The notes: a model not told the origin generated them from the sequence alone. A stretch of DNA of 64,000 nt from Juglans regia (GCF_001411555.2 NC_049916.1:9249295-9313294); one strand, 5' to 3'; positions 23,349 through 35,903 are shown, counted from the stretch's first letter. Translations and numbers: made by a program.

Positions 23349-23353
23349 CAAGT

Positions 23354-23650
23354 ATGCCAGACATATGAATCCGGGCTATCATGCATGTGATGTTACATGC
23401 AATATGTTTTAATTAGCAATATATGCCTAGCATGTTATCATATTCTATATTTGCAGTGAAGAATAGTCACCAATTAGTAAATACCAGAGATATTAAAAAG
23501 TTAAACATAAAAATCATGTCACCTTCATGTTCAATATTATTTACAGGATTCAACCCAAGATTATATATAGCTATCTACACTACAAACAAAAGTTATTTTT
23601 CCGGCTCTATATATTTCTGGTGATCAATTTTGAGCTAGAAATAGTCTCAT
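23354..23650. other. Gene-free spacer
   Basis: AT-rich DNA between the solo LTR and the large CACTA element. I see nothing recognisable in it. Confidence 0.5.
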
Positions 23651-23669
23651 ATCACTGTTTGGGAGGAAA

Positions 23670-23925
23670 GCTTGCGGCAGAGTGGAAAAACCGTCGTTAT
23701 AAAGACTTATTGCAATCACATAAAATCGCCGCAACAAAATTCGCCACAATAAGTTAGTTATTATGATTGTCAATGACTTTATTGCGACGAGAATTTAGTC
23801 TCGCCACAGAAATGATTTTGTTGCAACGTGTTTTTCTGCCGCAAAAATGTGTGCCGCAAATTGGGTTTTTTTCCAGCCTGTTGTGGCGAGTATTGGCCGT
23901 CACAAAAAATCTTTGTAGATAAGGT
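23670..23925. repeat. Left subterminal repeat cluster of the large CACTA element
   Basis: TCGCCGCAA, TCGCCACA, TTGCGACGAGA and CTGCCGCAAA-type words recur every 20-40 bp. Matching words occur inverted at the right end, where transposase-binding arrays are expected. Confidence 0.6.
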
Positions 23926-25489
23926 CACAGGAAAACAACCTAAAATTCAGTATGCGCCTAATTATTTCCCTTTTCCCTCTCCGAGACACTGTACCTCTCT
24001 TCTGTGTCATCAATAACCATTCTCTATCGCTTATGCGTGCCGTCCAGCCAGCTACCGTGCCTTCTCGCCTCCGCTCGACACCAGTGAATTTTTAGTTCTC
24101 TTACTCGACGTCGGTGAGTCTGTGGTTCTCGTCGCTTATGTACTTTCACTGTAAAGGATTTTGATCGAATTAGAGTCTTTTGTTTTGGTAAAATACACTA
24201 TCTTACAACTTTTTTTGTGGTGGGATTAGATGCATTTTTGTATATAGTTTGTTCAGGTTTGTTCACAGCTCCTCGAGTTTTCCTAAATTTCTACTGCCTT
24301 ACAAATGTAGTTTGCCCTATTTCACTGCCTAGCAACTTTTTTTTGGTGGAATTAGATGCTTTTTCCTATATAGTTTGCCCTAAATTGCAAGATGTGGATT
24401 TTGTTTTGTCCTAGATTTTGAATAATTTGAAATTTGTAGGCATTTAGTGCACTATTATGAAATTGATATCTATAATTTGCAAAAAGAGGTTTGGTTGAAT
24501 TGTCAAGTTCAAAACAAACTAAAGTAGAACATGATATTTGTCACCTCTAGAAATCCAATCCAATGTTAGTTTCAGTTCACATCTTTTTCTTTTATATTTC
24601 ACGCAGGACTTATTAATTGTGTTGAACCTATATATACTAAAACTATAAAACTCTAGATTAAGGTAAATTTCTCAAATTGATGTATATATTAATAATTGTT
24701 GTTTGTAATGAGGTCTCGTCTCTATTCTTGTATAATCTCTCTTTTAAGATAATACTATATCAGCACTCGTTGAAAAAAAATAGAACTATATACTTGAATA
24801 CCCTGAAAAAAGATCAAGAAGAAGAAAAGAAGAACGGTAATCTTAGGAGACTTTGAGTTGTTGACAATGGGGTACTGGTTAGTGGTTAAGTCTAGCTAAC
24901 AAGGTCATGATTTAGTGCTCTTGAATATTGTCTCTATGTATTGGTAGAGTAGAATTTGGTAGTAGTCATAAACCTGCCGATGTATATAGTTAAATTTATG
25001 AAAATAATATTTAAATATATATGCTTGGAGCTATTATAAAATAAATAATTTTTTGAAGTAGTGTCAATATTAGAACCTTGATTTCCAAACTTTAATTGGG
25101 CATATTGATTATCTTTTTTCCCATTTTTTTTATTTTATTCTAGTGATAAAAAATCACCCGATTAAACTTTACTTAAGACCAAAGAGACCAAGAGCTCTTA
25201 ATATGATATGCCAAAATAGCTCGATCTGGCCATCAATAGTATAAATAACTTGCAAGCCTCTTTAACTTCCTAAGGATTTAATAAATTCAAAAATCCTTTA
25301 ATTATGAAAACTAAAAAGCTGGTATGAGTTGAGAAAATCAATCAAATTAATTAGAATTTCCTAAAAAATTTTAATGATTTATTTGGCATCCGGCGTTTGA
25401 AGATTCATTAGTTAATTAATTCTCCATCATTACAATTTCATGCTCAATTAAATTAATGCTATTCATGATCAGTCACATGATTTAAGTTG
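23926..25489. other. Non-coding 5' region of the large CACTA element
   Basis: No protein domain is seen. At 24.0-24.14 kb is a short C-rich leader-like stretch. At 24217-24260 and 24341-24385 a related segment (GTGGNATTAGATGC...TATATAGTTTG) occurs twice, suggesting a local duplication. The rest is AT-rich. Confidence 0.45.
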
Positions 25490-26400
25490 GCGATATTTTT
25501 TTTTTGATAATAAAGGATCACATTCCATTCATAAAAAGGACATACAACTTTGACTTAAAAAGTCAGTTACAAACGTTAATAGCTCCTCAGCACACTTTCG
25601 TGACTGACATGGTCTAGCCCAGATGACAGAACTCTAAAGACCGAAGTCTAAGAGATCCGTTGTTCACATCTCTGTCCCCGACAGAGTAAACCAGTAACCT
25701 GGTGACAAAACCCATACCCCGACTACGCGAGGTAGGGTGCACCAACCCCATACACCGCCAAAGCGGAGATGGGGACATAACACCAGTTCGGACCACAGTC
25801 CGAAGGGACAAAATTTTTTGGTTTTTTTTTTTATTATTTTTTTTAAAACAGGACACAAGAAAATACAATGGAACACAACTAAAAACAACAGCAAAAGAAA
25901 AAGCTCCGATTGGCTGCGGAGGCGCGTGCAGTACACGCGCCACCCTGGGAGAAAACCGTCGACCGATCTTGGAAATTCTGGACTCACAGACCCCAGCGGC
26001 GCCGCGTGTGGCGACGGTAGAGGGCCTCTCGGCGTCGCGAGAAGGCCACTCGCCGAACGCCTCCAAGTTTTTTTGGCCGCGCGTACGAGCAACTCGCCGC
26101 TCCGTATGGCGTCGCCTTCGGTAGACTTGAAGATCGGCGGCTGGGCAACACCATGGAGAGGCGCGTGCTGATCTATTCTCGCCGGAAAGACCAGAGCCGC
26201 TGTTCTCCCTTGTTTAGCCTACAAAACAAAACAACACAAAAACGGAGCGGCAAAATGCACAGAGCGGACGGAGGTGGGGAGAGGGGGCAGGAGCCAAAGC
26301 TCCCACCCCCTCGAACCAAAGTTGTAACAAGCGCTGAGGGAGACGGGTTCGAGAGAGAACTCAGACGGGCGGAGTTCTCTCTCGAACCGTAGACTATGGA
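25490..26400 (-). mobile_element. GC-rich LINE-like insert, internally deleted (minus strand)
   Basis: Read on the minus strand, the segment has a GC-rich leader with a 17-bp inverted repeat and ends in CCTTTATTATC followed by a poly-A tract (plus-strand T run at 25498-25506), the 3' style of plant LINEs. No endonuclease or reverse transcriptase domain is present. The overlapping open frames on both strands (25614-26171) come from the GC-rich composition and give no recognisable protein. A LINE leader joined to a LINE tail by internal deletion is my reading; a host-gene fragment is the alternative. No target duplication was found. Confidence 0.4.
26346..26388. repeat. Perfect 17-bp inverted repeat with 9-nt loop
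   Basis: GGTTCGAGAGAGAACTC (26346-26362) faces its exact complement (26372-26388) across AGACGGGCG. It lies at the leader end of the LINE-like insert. Confidence 0.9.
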
Positions 26401-26696
26401 GTTAATGTCCAATCCTAGAGACCAATTTTCCTAGAAACACCTTTCAGCCCATCTTTTCCTGTCTCTAAACTCGCTGGCTAGTGAGACCTTGTGGCGAGAC
26501 CACCCACTTGACCACAATTAGTACGCAAGGAAAAAACTTTCTGTTTTAAATTATAATTGCAGTCACATAGAGAAGGGGCAAACTTGAGGTTGCATTCAAT
26601 AAATTTCTTCTTTTTTTTTCTCCTTTCGAGCTTGTAATTCATTTGTTTTTTAAAAAATAGTGCTACAAATGGCATGGATTTGGATAATGGATCAAA

Positions 26697-26721
26697 AGGG
26701 AGGAGGGGGAGGGGGAGGGGG
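26697..26721 (+). other. G-quadruplex-type G-run cluster
   Basis: Runs GGG, GGGGG, GGGGG and GGGGG separated by one to three bases meet the usual four-run G-quadruplex pattern on the plus strand. It lies in the non-coding part of the large CACTA element. Confidence 0.7.
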
Positions 26722-26754
26722 ACTTTGAGACCAAGTAAGGTGGGGAGCACATTC

Positions 26755-26930
26755 ATGACAGTTTTACCAATAAACATATCATACTTTACAGTTTTACCAA
26801 GTTGACAGTTTTACAGATTTACATATTATACAGAAACATATTATACATTCATTTAACAAGTTGACAGTTTTACCAAGAAACATATTACCAAGTTGACAGT
26901 TTTACCAATGAACATATACCCAATTTTATG
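26755..26930. repeat. Degenerate repeats of ACAGTTTTACCAA / ACATATTA
   Basis: The words GTTGACAGTTTTACCAA and AACATATTA recur about five times at irregular spacing upstream of the TNP2 region. Confidence 0.6.
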
Positions 26931-27133
26931 AGTAACTTTACATAGTTTTTCATTTTTAGTCCCATAATACAACCTTAATTACACTTATGAAGAACATCAT
27001 CTACTTGTCTATTTCTGCACATTGTAGCCACTACCTACTCACGGCTCTATTTTTTTTTTCTTCTTATTCTTATCATAGGTATAGCATATTTTCCCCAATT
27101 ATCCAATTTTCGACCTCCACATACTTCTCTCAC

Positions 27134-30100
27134 ATGGACAGGAGTTGGATGAAAATTACTAATAGATTTTGATCTAGTGAATATGCCATAGGCATTAAAG
27201 AATTCATTACTTTGGCTCGATCTCATGCTACAAGTGATGAAATTCGTTGCCCATGTACCTTATGTTCAAATAATTATTGTCTACCTATAAGTCATGTCGA
27301 GAGACATTTGTTCATTAAAGGTATTGAATCAACTTACACGAGATGGATATTTCACGATGAGGAGGAAGAGTTACCTTGTAGTGATGATGACGATCTTCAT
27401 GATCCTCAGCATGATGATCACTACATTGATGTTATGTTACAAGACATTTGGGCTGGGAATTTCCCTAATGTTCCTTTAATCGAGTCATTCCATTATCAGG
27501 TGCAACCCTAGTCGAACCTAAATCAACGATGAATTTTGACCAGTTGTTGGATGATTCACAGCGTCCTCTTTATGAAGGTTGTACCAAGTATTCCAAACTT
27601 TCATTCTCGGTTAGGTTGATACACATTAAAACACTTGGTGGTGGAGTGTTAAGTCATTTAACATGCTTCTTCAATTACCTAAGTTAGCTTTTCTGGATGC
27701 TCTTTTGCCGAATGATACATGCTTGGGGCGCAACCTAGGCTTTACTTACGCAAAGATACATGCTTGTTCGAATGACTGCATACTTTATTGGAAGGAACAT
27801 GCAGACAAACAAGAATGCCCTAAATGTAAATTGTTAAGATGGATATTCAGTATGGATAAGCAACGAGAAATTTCTCAAAAGGTTTTGCGACATTTCCCAT
27901 TAAAGCCAAGGTTGCAGTGATTGTTTATGTCACGGAAAATAGCAGCTAATATGAGATGGCATTGGGATCAGCATGTCAATGACAAAGGTATTATAAGGCA
28001 TCCTACTGACTTTGAGGTCTGGAAGGCATTTGATCAAGAACATACTTGGTTTGCAGAAGAACCTTAAAATGTACGGCTTGGTTTAGCTAGCGACAGTTTC
28101 AACCCCTTCAATAATTTGGCAAAGCCTTATAGCGTATGACCAGTGATTTTGGTGCCATACAACTTGCCCCCATGGTTATGCATGAAAGATTCATTTTTCA
28201 TCACCTCATTGTTGATTCCTGGATCAAGATCACCAAGAAATGAGATAGATGTTTATTTATAGCCTCTAATAGATGAACTAGTGGATCTATGGGAAAATGG
28301 TGTCGATACATATGATGCCAAGGCCACAAAGACTTTCAGATTGCATGTAGCTTTATTGTGGACAATCAATGACTTCCCTGCATATGGAAACCTCTCTAGG
28401 TGGAGCACTAAGGGAAAAATGACATGTCCATCATGCGAGCAAGAAACATATTCGATATGGTTGAAATACAGCCGAAAACATTGTTACATGGATCATCGCC
28501 GATTCTTGCCACTGGCCCACGGTTGGAGAAAGAAAAAGAGTATTTTTAATGGTAGTGCAGAGCATCGTGGCCCACCAGAACAGTTGTCAGGAGAAGATAT
28601 ACTCAATTAACTACAGAATATTCCAGATGCTGATTTTGGCAAATCTACAAAGAAGAGAAAGCGAAGAGAAGATGAGTTAAATTAGACAAAGAGAAGCATC
28701 TTTTTTCAATTGTCGTATTGGTCAAGTCTAACAATTAGGCATAACCTTAATGTAATGCACATTGAGAAGAACATATGTGACAACATCTTAGAAACTTTTA
28801 TGAATATCTTTGGGAAAACTAAAGATCATGCCAATGCATGTCGTGACCTTTCCAATCTCAATATAAGAAAGGAGTTAAACCTAATTCATGATGGACAACG
28901 CGTTAGTATGCCACATGCTTGTTATACCTAGTATAGATATGTGCCGGCAGGTTTTTGTAAATGGTTGCATTATGTTAAGTTTCTAGATGACTTCACTTCT
29001 AATATTGCAAGATGTGTAAGTCTCAACGATTGCAAAATCTCTAGCATGAAAAGTAATGATTGTTATATCTTCATGTAAAGATTACTTCTCATTGCAATTT
29101 GTGGATACCTACGACTTATACAATTGGCATTGACTGAGCCGAGTACTTTTTTTTAAAGAATTGTGTGCTAGAACTATCAAGGTTGATGTCTTACAAAGTC
29201 TTTAGTCTAATATAGCAGTCATTTTGTGCAAGCTGGAGATGATCTTTCCACCTACATTCTTTGATGTAATGCTCCACCTAGCCTATCATTTGCCACATGA
29301 GGTCCTTGGAGAGCCAGTTCAATATAGGTGGATGTACCATTTTGAACGGTATCTTGGAAAATTTAAGAGATATGTTAAGAATAAGGTTTGTCCAAAATGT
29401 TCAATAGCGGAGGCCTATATCCATGCAGAATGCTTGAATTTTTGCTCCATGTACCTCTATGGTGTTGAGTCTAGATTCAATCCCCAAGAGAGGAACTTTG
29501 ATACTGGGGGAGAAGATGGTGTACAAGAGGGACTAAGTATTTTCAAACAGGAGGTGTGCCCCATGGGTTTCGCATCACATCATCGATTACACGATCACCT
29601 GTTCTTAAAAGTCAAATGGTATGTGCTTAATAATTGCGGAGAGATTAGACAATACCTTAAGTAAGTACCTTCAACTAGTGCCAAGTCTTCAATTATTTAC
29701 TTACTTAAATACCTTCCATCACCTATTGTTAATGACAACTGATGGGCTTTTGTCCAGTGAGCACTACATGCAGGTCAATGAAGAGTACTCTGACAATGTC
29801 GACAAGATGCACGCGACAAAAGTCCCAGATTGGTTCAAGTAACACATATGTATTTTAGTTTATTATTTAGTAACTCATTCCCATCACATGGTTATGCATT
29901 TTTGCAACAAACATGGATTAGGTTGATGCGGTTATTTCTTCCCAACTGTGACAGATTCAAAATCTACGTGCTGACAATCTCGATGATGTTTCGAATGATA
30001 TCTATGCACTTGCATGTGGTCCTGACCCTTGGGTTGTGTCCTATTTTGGGTACATCATGAATGACATAGGATTTCACATGAGGAAACGTGAAGAACATCG

Positions 30101-30734
30101 TCGGATCCAAAATTCAGGTGTTCTGGTTATTAGTGAACTGGATGGTCAAAGTGTTGACTTCTTTGGTCTTCTAATAGACATCTTGGAAATTCGCTACATG
30201 GGATGAAACTATGTGTACTTATTCAATTATGACTGGTTTGACATCTTTGATTCTAGACGAGGGATACTTGTGTGCGATCATGTAACTAGTGTGACTATGT
30301 CCCATACATTTTATAATGATGAACCATTTGTTTTGGTGTGCCAAGTTTCATAGGTGTTCTATCTAAAAAATCGTAAGTTCCTTGGTCATTAGTATGCAGT
30401 ACAAAAGGTTGTCAATAGAAATGTGTATGATCTTCTACCTAGAAACTTGATTGAAGACAATGCTTTTCATAGTAGCAATGCTGAGTTGTACCGAGAGGAT
30501 AATTCTTTCGAAGAATATGTATCGGCCCATGTTGATGACAATGGTTTGGGAGAAGCCATGCATAGGCCTGATGTTGAGCCCACTCAAGTTGATGCATCAT
30601 TGATATTGGGAACTGCTAATCACAACCTTGACCAAACTTTTATCAATGGCGATACCAGCAAATCAAGTTCCCCTTACAACACCGACCATGAGGGAAGTAT
30701 GGAAGAAGACAGTCTCTTGATGACGAAGAGGTGA
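27134..30734 (+). pseudogene. CACTA TNP2-type transposase, decayed
   Basis: The TNP2 protein is the catalytic transposase of En/Spm elements. The start MDRSWMKI at 27134 fits the family, with an in-frame TGA 12 codons later (27170). Then come the transposase-associated domain (IRCPCTLCSNNYC ... TYTRWIFH, 27240-27350), a TNP2 block (27537-27920, with CSNDCILYWKEH and CPKCK), further TNP2 blocks (28281-28610 with CPSCEQET; 28700-28931 with NLNVMHIEKNICDN), a DUF4218-like block (29224-29664, with FFDVMLHLAYHLP and YPFERYL-like YHFERYLGKF) and a DUF4216-like block (about 30060-30400). Blocks are in different frames with several stops; some junctions may be introns, but the stops in conserved blocks show decay. 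Confidence 0.85.
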
Positions 30735-30957
30735 ACTAGATCTATACCTAGAGGCTGTATTAGGTGAGTCATGAACATAACCCTATATTTTTAGTTGAAT
30801 GGAGACTATATCATTCCTTGAAACATGATGATTGTTTATTGTTTGGTGTTATTGTCATTTTTTACAACTTGTGGTTACAATACTCAGTATTTAACAAAAA
30901 TGGTTGATATTTCTTGCACTGTATTTATGGACATTGTATTTACATTGTATGCAGGAC

Positions 30958-32580
30958 ATGCCTATAACTGGAAGAGAAAGAGGAAGAGGCCGATCACGCG
31001 GTGTATGCTATGATCGAGGGAGAAGAGATTGTGACACAAAACTTAGAGGTAGAACACCCATTTCTGCCTTGAATCTCAGAGACAATGCAATGTCAACCTC
31101 GGATGACTCAACCGAGGCACTTGATTTAGTCTCAAGCACAGAACTGCAAGAGCAGTGGGTCGAGGTGGACTCGCCTATCCCGACCGATGGTAATGTTTAA
31201 TGATGGCGATTTTTCATCCTATACTTATTCTTCTAACTCCCTTCTATATGTTGATGCTAATTTGTCATCTCTTGCATTTATCGGTTGAACGTGTAGATTA
31301 CTAAATGGTTGTTGTGGTGGGTGAAGTACCGGCTAGCTAAAAACGTGGACGAGGAGTCGCAAAGAATTTGGTGAAGCACCATGTTGACCCGAGTCAACCT
31401 AGCTAGCATGGTTTATCAGAAAATGAGAAGGACGAATTGATTGCTCGTGTTCGGGTAATATAACACGAAAACCTAAGATGGGTTATTTATATTAATTTTT
31501 GTCAGTTTGATCTACTTAAAATTAATGTGTTTGGTGCATCTTTCTAGGCCGACTTCATCCTTGACTGGACGAAGAAGAATCATCACGATACAGTAACAAA
31601 GACACTTAGGAAGAGGTTCAATCATATTTGCTGTGATCTTCACAAAATGTACAAGCGTTACGAGACTCATGAAGAAGCTCTTGCCAATGTGCTAGCATTG
31701 GTTTCACCCTCCACTTGGGTGAAGTTATGCGCATGATGGTCAAGTGTAGAATTTTTGGAAAGTCCCATTGGTTGAGATCAAATGATGTGCCATTTTAGAA
31801 TTTACATTGATTAACAACAAACTTTATTAATTTCGACTGATGTTGATATTGGTTTCTGAGTTGTAGATGATATTTGAGAAAAATAAAAGTAATAGGGAGA
31901 AGCAACAAACTAACCATACGGCTGGACGAACCTCCTTTATAAGGCTCATGCAAATGTAGGTATTAACACATTCACATCTTCGAATAGACGTTAATGCAAT
32001 ATGTGCTTATATTTGTAGTTTGAGAGTGAGAGTGATGGGCATTTGGTTGATTTCTTTAAGGATGTAAGGTGGAGTAAGAAGAATGGAAAATTTGTGACTC
32101 CAACAACAGAAGATAAATATGTGAGTGAGTTTGATTGAATAAGTTAAACATAATTCCATGCCAAGGAGTTATACATGTATCCCTTTTATTTCATGTTAAG
32201 AGCAGTGACATTTTTTAATTTTGCTAACTTGAATAGAATGAGATGGTTGGCAAGTTGTCTAAGTTGGAGCTTGAAAAGCGAAACAAGGATGCTGTTGCAT
32301 CAATCTTTAGGGAGGTATTGGGCCACAGGCTAGGGTATGCAAGGGGGTTGGAGGAAATGGTTATTCCCGAATCATCTCATCATGACACTGAGGAAAGATT
32401 TGCAGCATTAACTCAATGTGCAGATAAATGTGTGAAAGATGTGGAGTTTTACAAGATTTAATTTGAAGCAGTAGAACAGAAAGTAGCCCTATTGCTGGAG
32501 AAGGAAGCTGAGTACGACAAGTTTATGAGTCAATACATGGAATCACAAAGGCAGACCCAATGAGACTCTCATAGAGAGAC
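30958..32580 (+). pseudogene. CACTA TNPA-like protein (plant transposase_24 type), decayed
   Basis: This is the second gene of the element, whose product in active elements binds the subterminal repeats. It starts MPITGRERGRGRSRG at 30958. Later blocks include LRKRFNHICCDLHKMYKRY (about 31610), WVKLCAW followed by a stop (31735), EKNKSNREKQQTNHTAGRTS (about 31880), FFKDVRWSKKNGKFV (about 32055) and a C-terminal block with FREVLGHRLGYARGL (32300-32350). The gap between blocks allows introns, but the stop after LCAW lies in the usual W-C-W block. It follows TNP2 in the same direction, as in En/Spm. Confidence 0.7.
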
Positions 32581-32639
32581 TCAAGGTCCTGCATGGGCAG
32601 GCCTATTTTTTGGGAAACAAGTTTTTTGTGGGGTAATAC

Positions 32640-34480
32640 ATATATTTTGAAGAGTTTCCATTTATTTAGAGCTGCTCACAAGACGGCTTTCACTAGTTGC
32701 TTTCACTTTTGCCACAATTTGCTATATGTGGTGTCAAGGATTTTGATCTAGAAGGCCTTAACAAACACTTCCCATTGTGTTTCTTCTTCTGCCTTTGGAT
32801 GCTTGGTATGGTGTTGATTTTAAGGTCAGAATATTAACCACCTTTCATGAGAATTTTATTAGATATTATTTATTTGATGTTAGAGTTTTATTTGTACCTA
32901 ATATTATCTTCTCTTTTGTATGTAATGTAAATGGTAATGTCATGAGCATTCAACCCCATGCTTCAATACGTGTTGGAATGTTCATACTAATTCTGCTTGA
33001 ACTTGTCACTTGCCATCTTACCTTAATCATTTGTGAATATGGAAGAATTTAGATGGACTTGATTGCAGGAGAAATTCGATTGGGGATCAGTAGGGCCTTA
33101 CAAAGTTGGGAACCAGATATGCGTCCTGCAGTTAGAGCTGGTACAATCTCTACATACCATAATTTGCATATTATCCCAATTTTCATTTGAATTTATCAAG
33201 TCTTTCCTATTTTCTTGGCCATGATCCTTTTATAATAATAAGATATACAATTAAAATAATGATCAATTTATGTTGCTTGATGCTAATTTCTATGTGTGTA
33301 CTCTATGACATTTTAGTTCAACCCATTTTATTCCATCCATTGATTAAATTTAATCTATGTATATCAACAACATACTTTTATGAATTGAAGTTCACCTAAC
33401 CTTTTCATTATCCTTTGTGTATATGTTTACCCCTTTTGCCATTCTAAAGCCATGCTAAACGGAGAAGTGGAGCATATATATGTACTTGCCAATTAAGTAA
33501 AAAGGCTTTTGGCACATTTCAATGTATTGCAAATTTTATTGATTACATAAGCCTTGTATTCTAGTTGATCTGAGGTACAAGTGATTTGCTGACCTCGAGT
33601 GTATCATTTTGCCTTTGTATGCCTTGCAGACATAGGCTGCAAAATATACCCATAAATGCAACATTGTTTATGGGTATATTTAAATTAATTATTTTGTTAG
33701 ATGAATTCAATGCAAGTGAATTGTATTGCATGCATCATGCTATATATATATATATATATATATATATAAGTGCTTATATTAATATAAGGTGGTCCATGTT
33801 CATGAATGTTTTTCTATTATGGATTTTCCATGCATGAATGAATAGTCAAGATTCAATTAATCTATCTAGTGCCAGCAGTCTTAGTCAATTTCTATTTGGT
33901 CAATCAAATAATAAGACAGTCTATCCCCAACCTGTCTAGCTAGCCCGTTGCATCTCTCTGTCCCTATCTCACTCACATGGAAATGATGAATGTACATTGT
34001 GGTTGACTTTGAGAACTAAAGAAAAATGTACATGTTTGCAGCAGTTGACATCAATGAAGAAGGCATCAAGTTTTGAGAAGAAGAGTTGAATAAGGTAGTT
34101 TTGAGATGAAGGCAGTTCTAAGATCATAAAGAAGGCTAGTAGCTTTCAAGGGATGGTCAAGGATTGCTTAGGAAACTCTAGTTACCCTATATTGCAGATG
34201 GAAGGAGTAGTACTTAGACTAAACTATCATGAATTTCAATTTGAGCACTTTTCATTAAAATATGATGTTAGGGATGTTTAACCATATATATATATATATA
34301 TTTCAATGATGATCAATTCATGATATTGTATGCTTATTAGGAAATATAATTGATCAGATGTATCATGGATTAAATTGATGTTGAAAGCAGGCTAAATTGT
34401 ATAATTGAAACATGAAAAAATTTCAATCCATTTCTAGCGAGTTAAAGGAAAAAAATTCTAGAGAGGTTTATCATTTCCGG
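32640..34480. other. 3' non-coding part of the large CACTA element
   Basis: No domain is recognised. It contains a (TA)n microsatellite at about 33741-33768 and another at 34287-34301. The short open frames are AT-rich and unremarkable. Confidence 0.5.
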
Positions 34481-34484
34481 TGAG

Positions 34485-34890
34485 TCTACCTTGTCGCGAA
34501 TACTAGATATCGAAGATGGAAATGCTCTTTACGGCGAAAGTGTCTCATGGCAATAGCACCCTTTTCGGCTATTTTTAATCTGCCGCAAAAAAACTGCATA
34601 TAAAAACTACAATCGCGGCGACCGTATCTCGCCGCAAATGATGTTTTCCAATGAGGAATATGGAGTTGCGTAAAAAACTTTTCCGGCACGTTTATGTATT
34701 TATTTCGAAGACTGTTTGTCGCCGCAAATAATGTTTCAACTCGGCGCTTTCGTTTTGTGCATCAATTTTCTTTTTTTCACTCGACAATTGTGGCTTCTTT
34801 CCGGCGATGCTAAAGGAGCCACTAATATTTATTTGTGGTGATTATTATACTTTGAGTGGCGATTGTTTATCGTAAAAAATATGCGTATTT
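34485..34890. repeat. Right subterminal repeat cluster of the large CACTA element
   Basis: TCTGCCGCAAAA, GCGGCGACC, CTCGCCGCAAATGATG and TCGCCGCAAATAATG recur at short spacing. They mirror the left cluster at 23.67-23.93 kb. Confidence 0.65.
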
Positions 34891-34892
34891 CT

Positions 34893-34896
<4 letters not shown>

Positions 34897-34928
<32 letters not shown>

Positions 34929-35854
34929 CATATATTTTATGTATAATGACACCCCTTTTACTCAAGTGATCTAAATGACTACGGTTTAGAAAAAAATTAA
35001 AATGAAACGACCTAGTCTGGTTTAAAACACCGAATGACGTCATTTGCATTTAGGGTTTTATAACCCCTCGTGACCCCATCTTCCCTTCTCTCTTCTTCTC
35101 CCTATTCTCCCTAATCTGTTGTAGTGAACATAGGAGACATAAAATGCAGATATGCTTTTGTGTCAATGTACGATTTGACTAGCTTATTATACAGAGAGTT
35201 GCCCCTTGATTAAATTCTCCTTTTTTTTTTTTTATATATATATATATATAATCTCTAATTAAATGGGTAAAAGGGATGGTGGGTAGGTAGCATTACTCAC
35301 AAACTAACAGAGGTTTATGATCAACTAATGCTAAATACATTAAAAAATAATTTTTTTTCTTCTTAATCTCAAATATGTCTATTTTTATCGAGAATAATGC
35401 TAGACTGCCGCCCAGTAATGACCGCAGGGCGTGCCACCTAGCACAAATTTGTGTTTTTATTTTTTTCTTCTTTTTCTTTTCATATTTTTTAACATATTTA
35501 AATATTTTAAAAATTAATAAAATAAAATAAAATACATGAGCGGTCAAAGTGAGAGGGCAAGCTCATGCGGTATACTAGCATTTCTCTTTTATCAAAGGGA
35601 GTACTATTGTGCGGGGTTTCCACAATTTAGAATTGTACAAATTATTTTTCTTATAGAAAAAATAAATTCAAATTCCAACCAATCGGCCATAGGCATATAT
35701 ATATATATATATTATATAGGAAATTAATGGAGATATTATTTATTTTTATTCACGTTGCAAAACCTGGCCTCAGAAAGGAAACGAGCATATTAGCAACAAA
35801 AGTGCTTAACCATCGATCACAGGGTACAATATCAGCAAGAAATAAGTCACACAA

Positions 35855-35897
<43 letters not shown>

Positions 35898-35903
35898 CAT
35901 GCA
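34897..35903. other. Gene-free region between the CACTA element and SABATH gene 2
   Basis: AT-rich with (TA)n runs at 34897-34923, 35235-35251, 35696-35710 and 35859-35894, and a MITE at 35396-35584 listed separately. No gene is seen. Confidence 0.6.
35396..35584. mobile_element. Small MITE, 189 bp, AATGCTAG ends
   Basis: The left end AATGCTAGACTGCCGC and the complement of the right end, AATGCTAGTATACCGC, agree at 13 of 16 positions. The interior is AT-rich and non-coding. No clear target duplication is seen. Confidence 0.65.

Larger units (their letters stand above)
23653..34896 (+). mobile_element. Large CACTA (En/Spm) DNA transposon with decayed TNP2 and TNPA genes
   Basis: Two domain-bearing regions of a CACTA element (TNP2 transposase, then TNPA-like protein) lie on the plus strand at 27.1-32.6 kb. 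Outside them, at 23.67-23.93 kb and 34.48-34.89 kb, are clusters of GCGGCGA/TCGCCGCAA words in opposite orientation, as expected for subterminal repeats of one element. The right end TTTCTTGTG at 34896 resembles a degraded CACTA end; the left end CACTGTTTGGGAGG at 23653 is a weak candidate. TAT flanks both, but the right flank is a TA repeat, so this is poor evidence. Both ends are uncertain by tens of bases. Multiple stops in the genes mean the element is no longer autonomous. Confidence 0.65.

Noticed and set aside
25614..26171. Four overlapping 140-150-codon frames on both strands
   Set aside because: These are shadows of a GC-rich non-coding insert. No frame matches a protein I know and they contradict each other.
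34897..34923. TAT duplication as proof of the large CACTA element's right end
   Set aside because: The flank is a (TA)n repeat, so a TAT match is expected by chance. I kept the end only as approximate.
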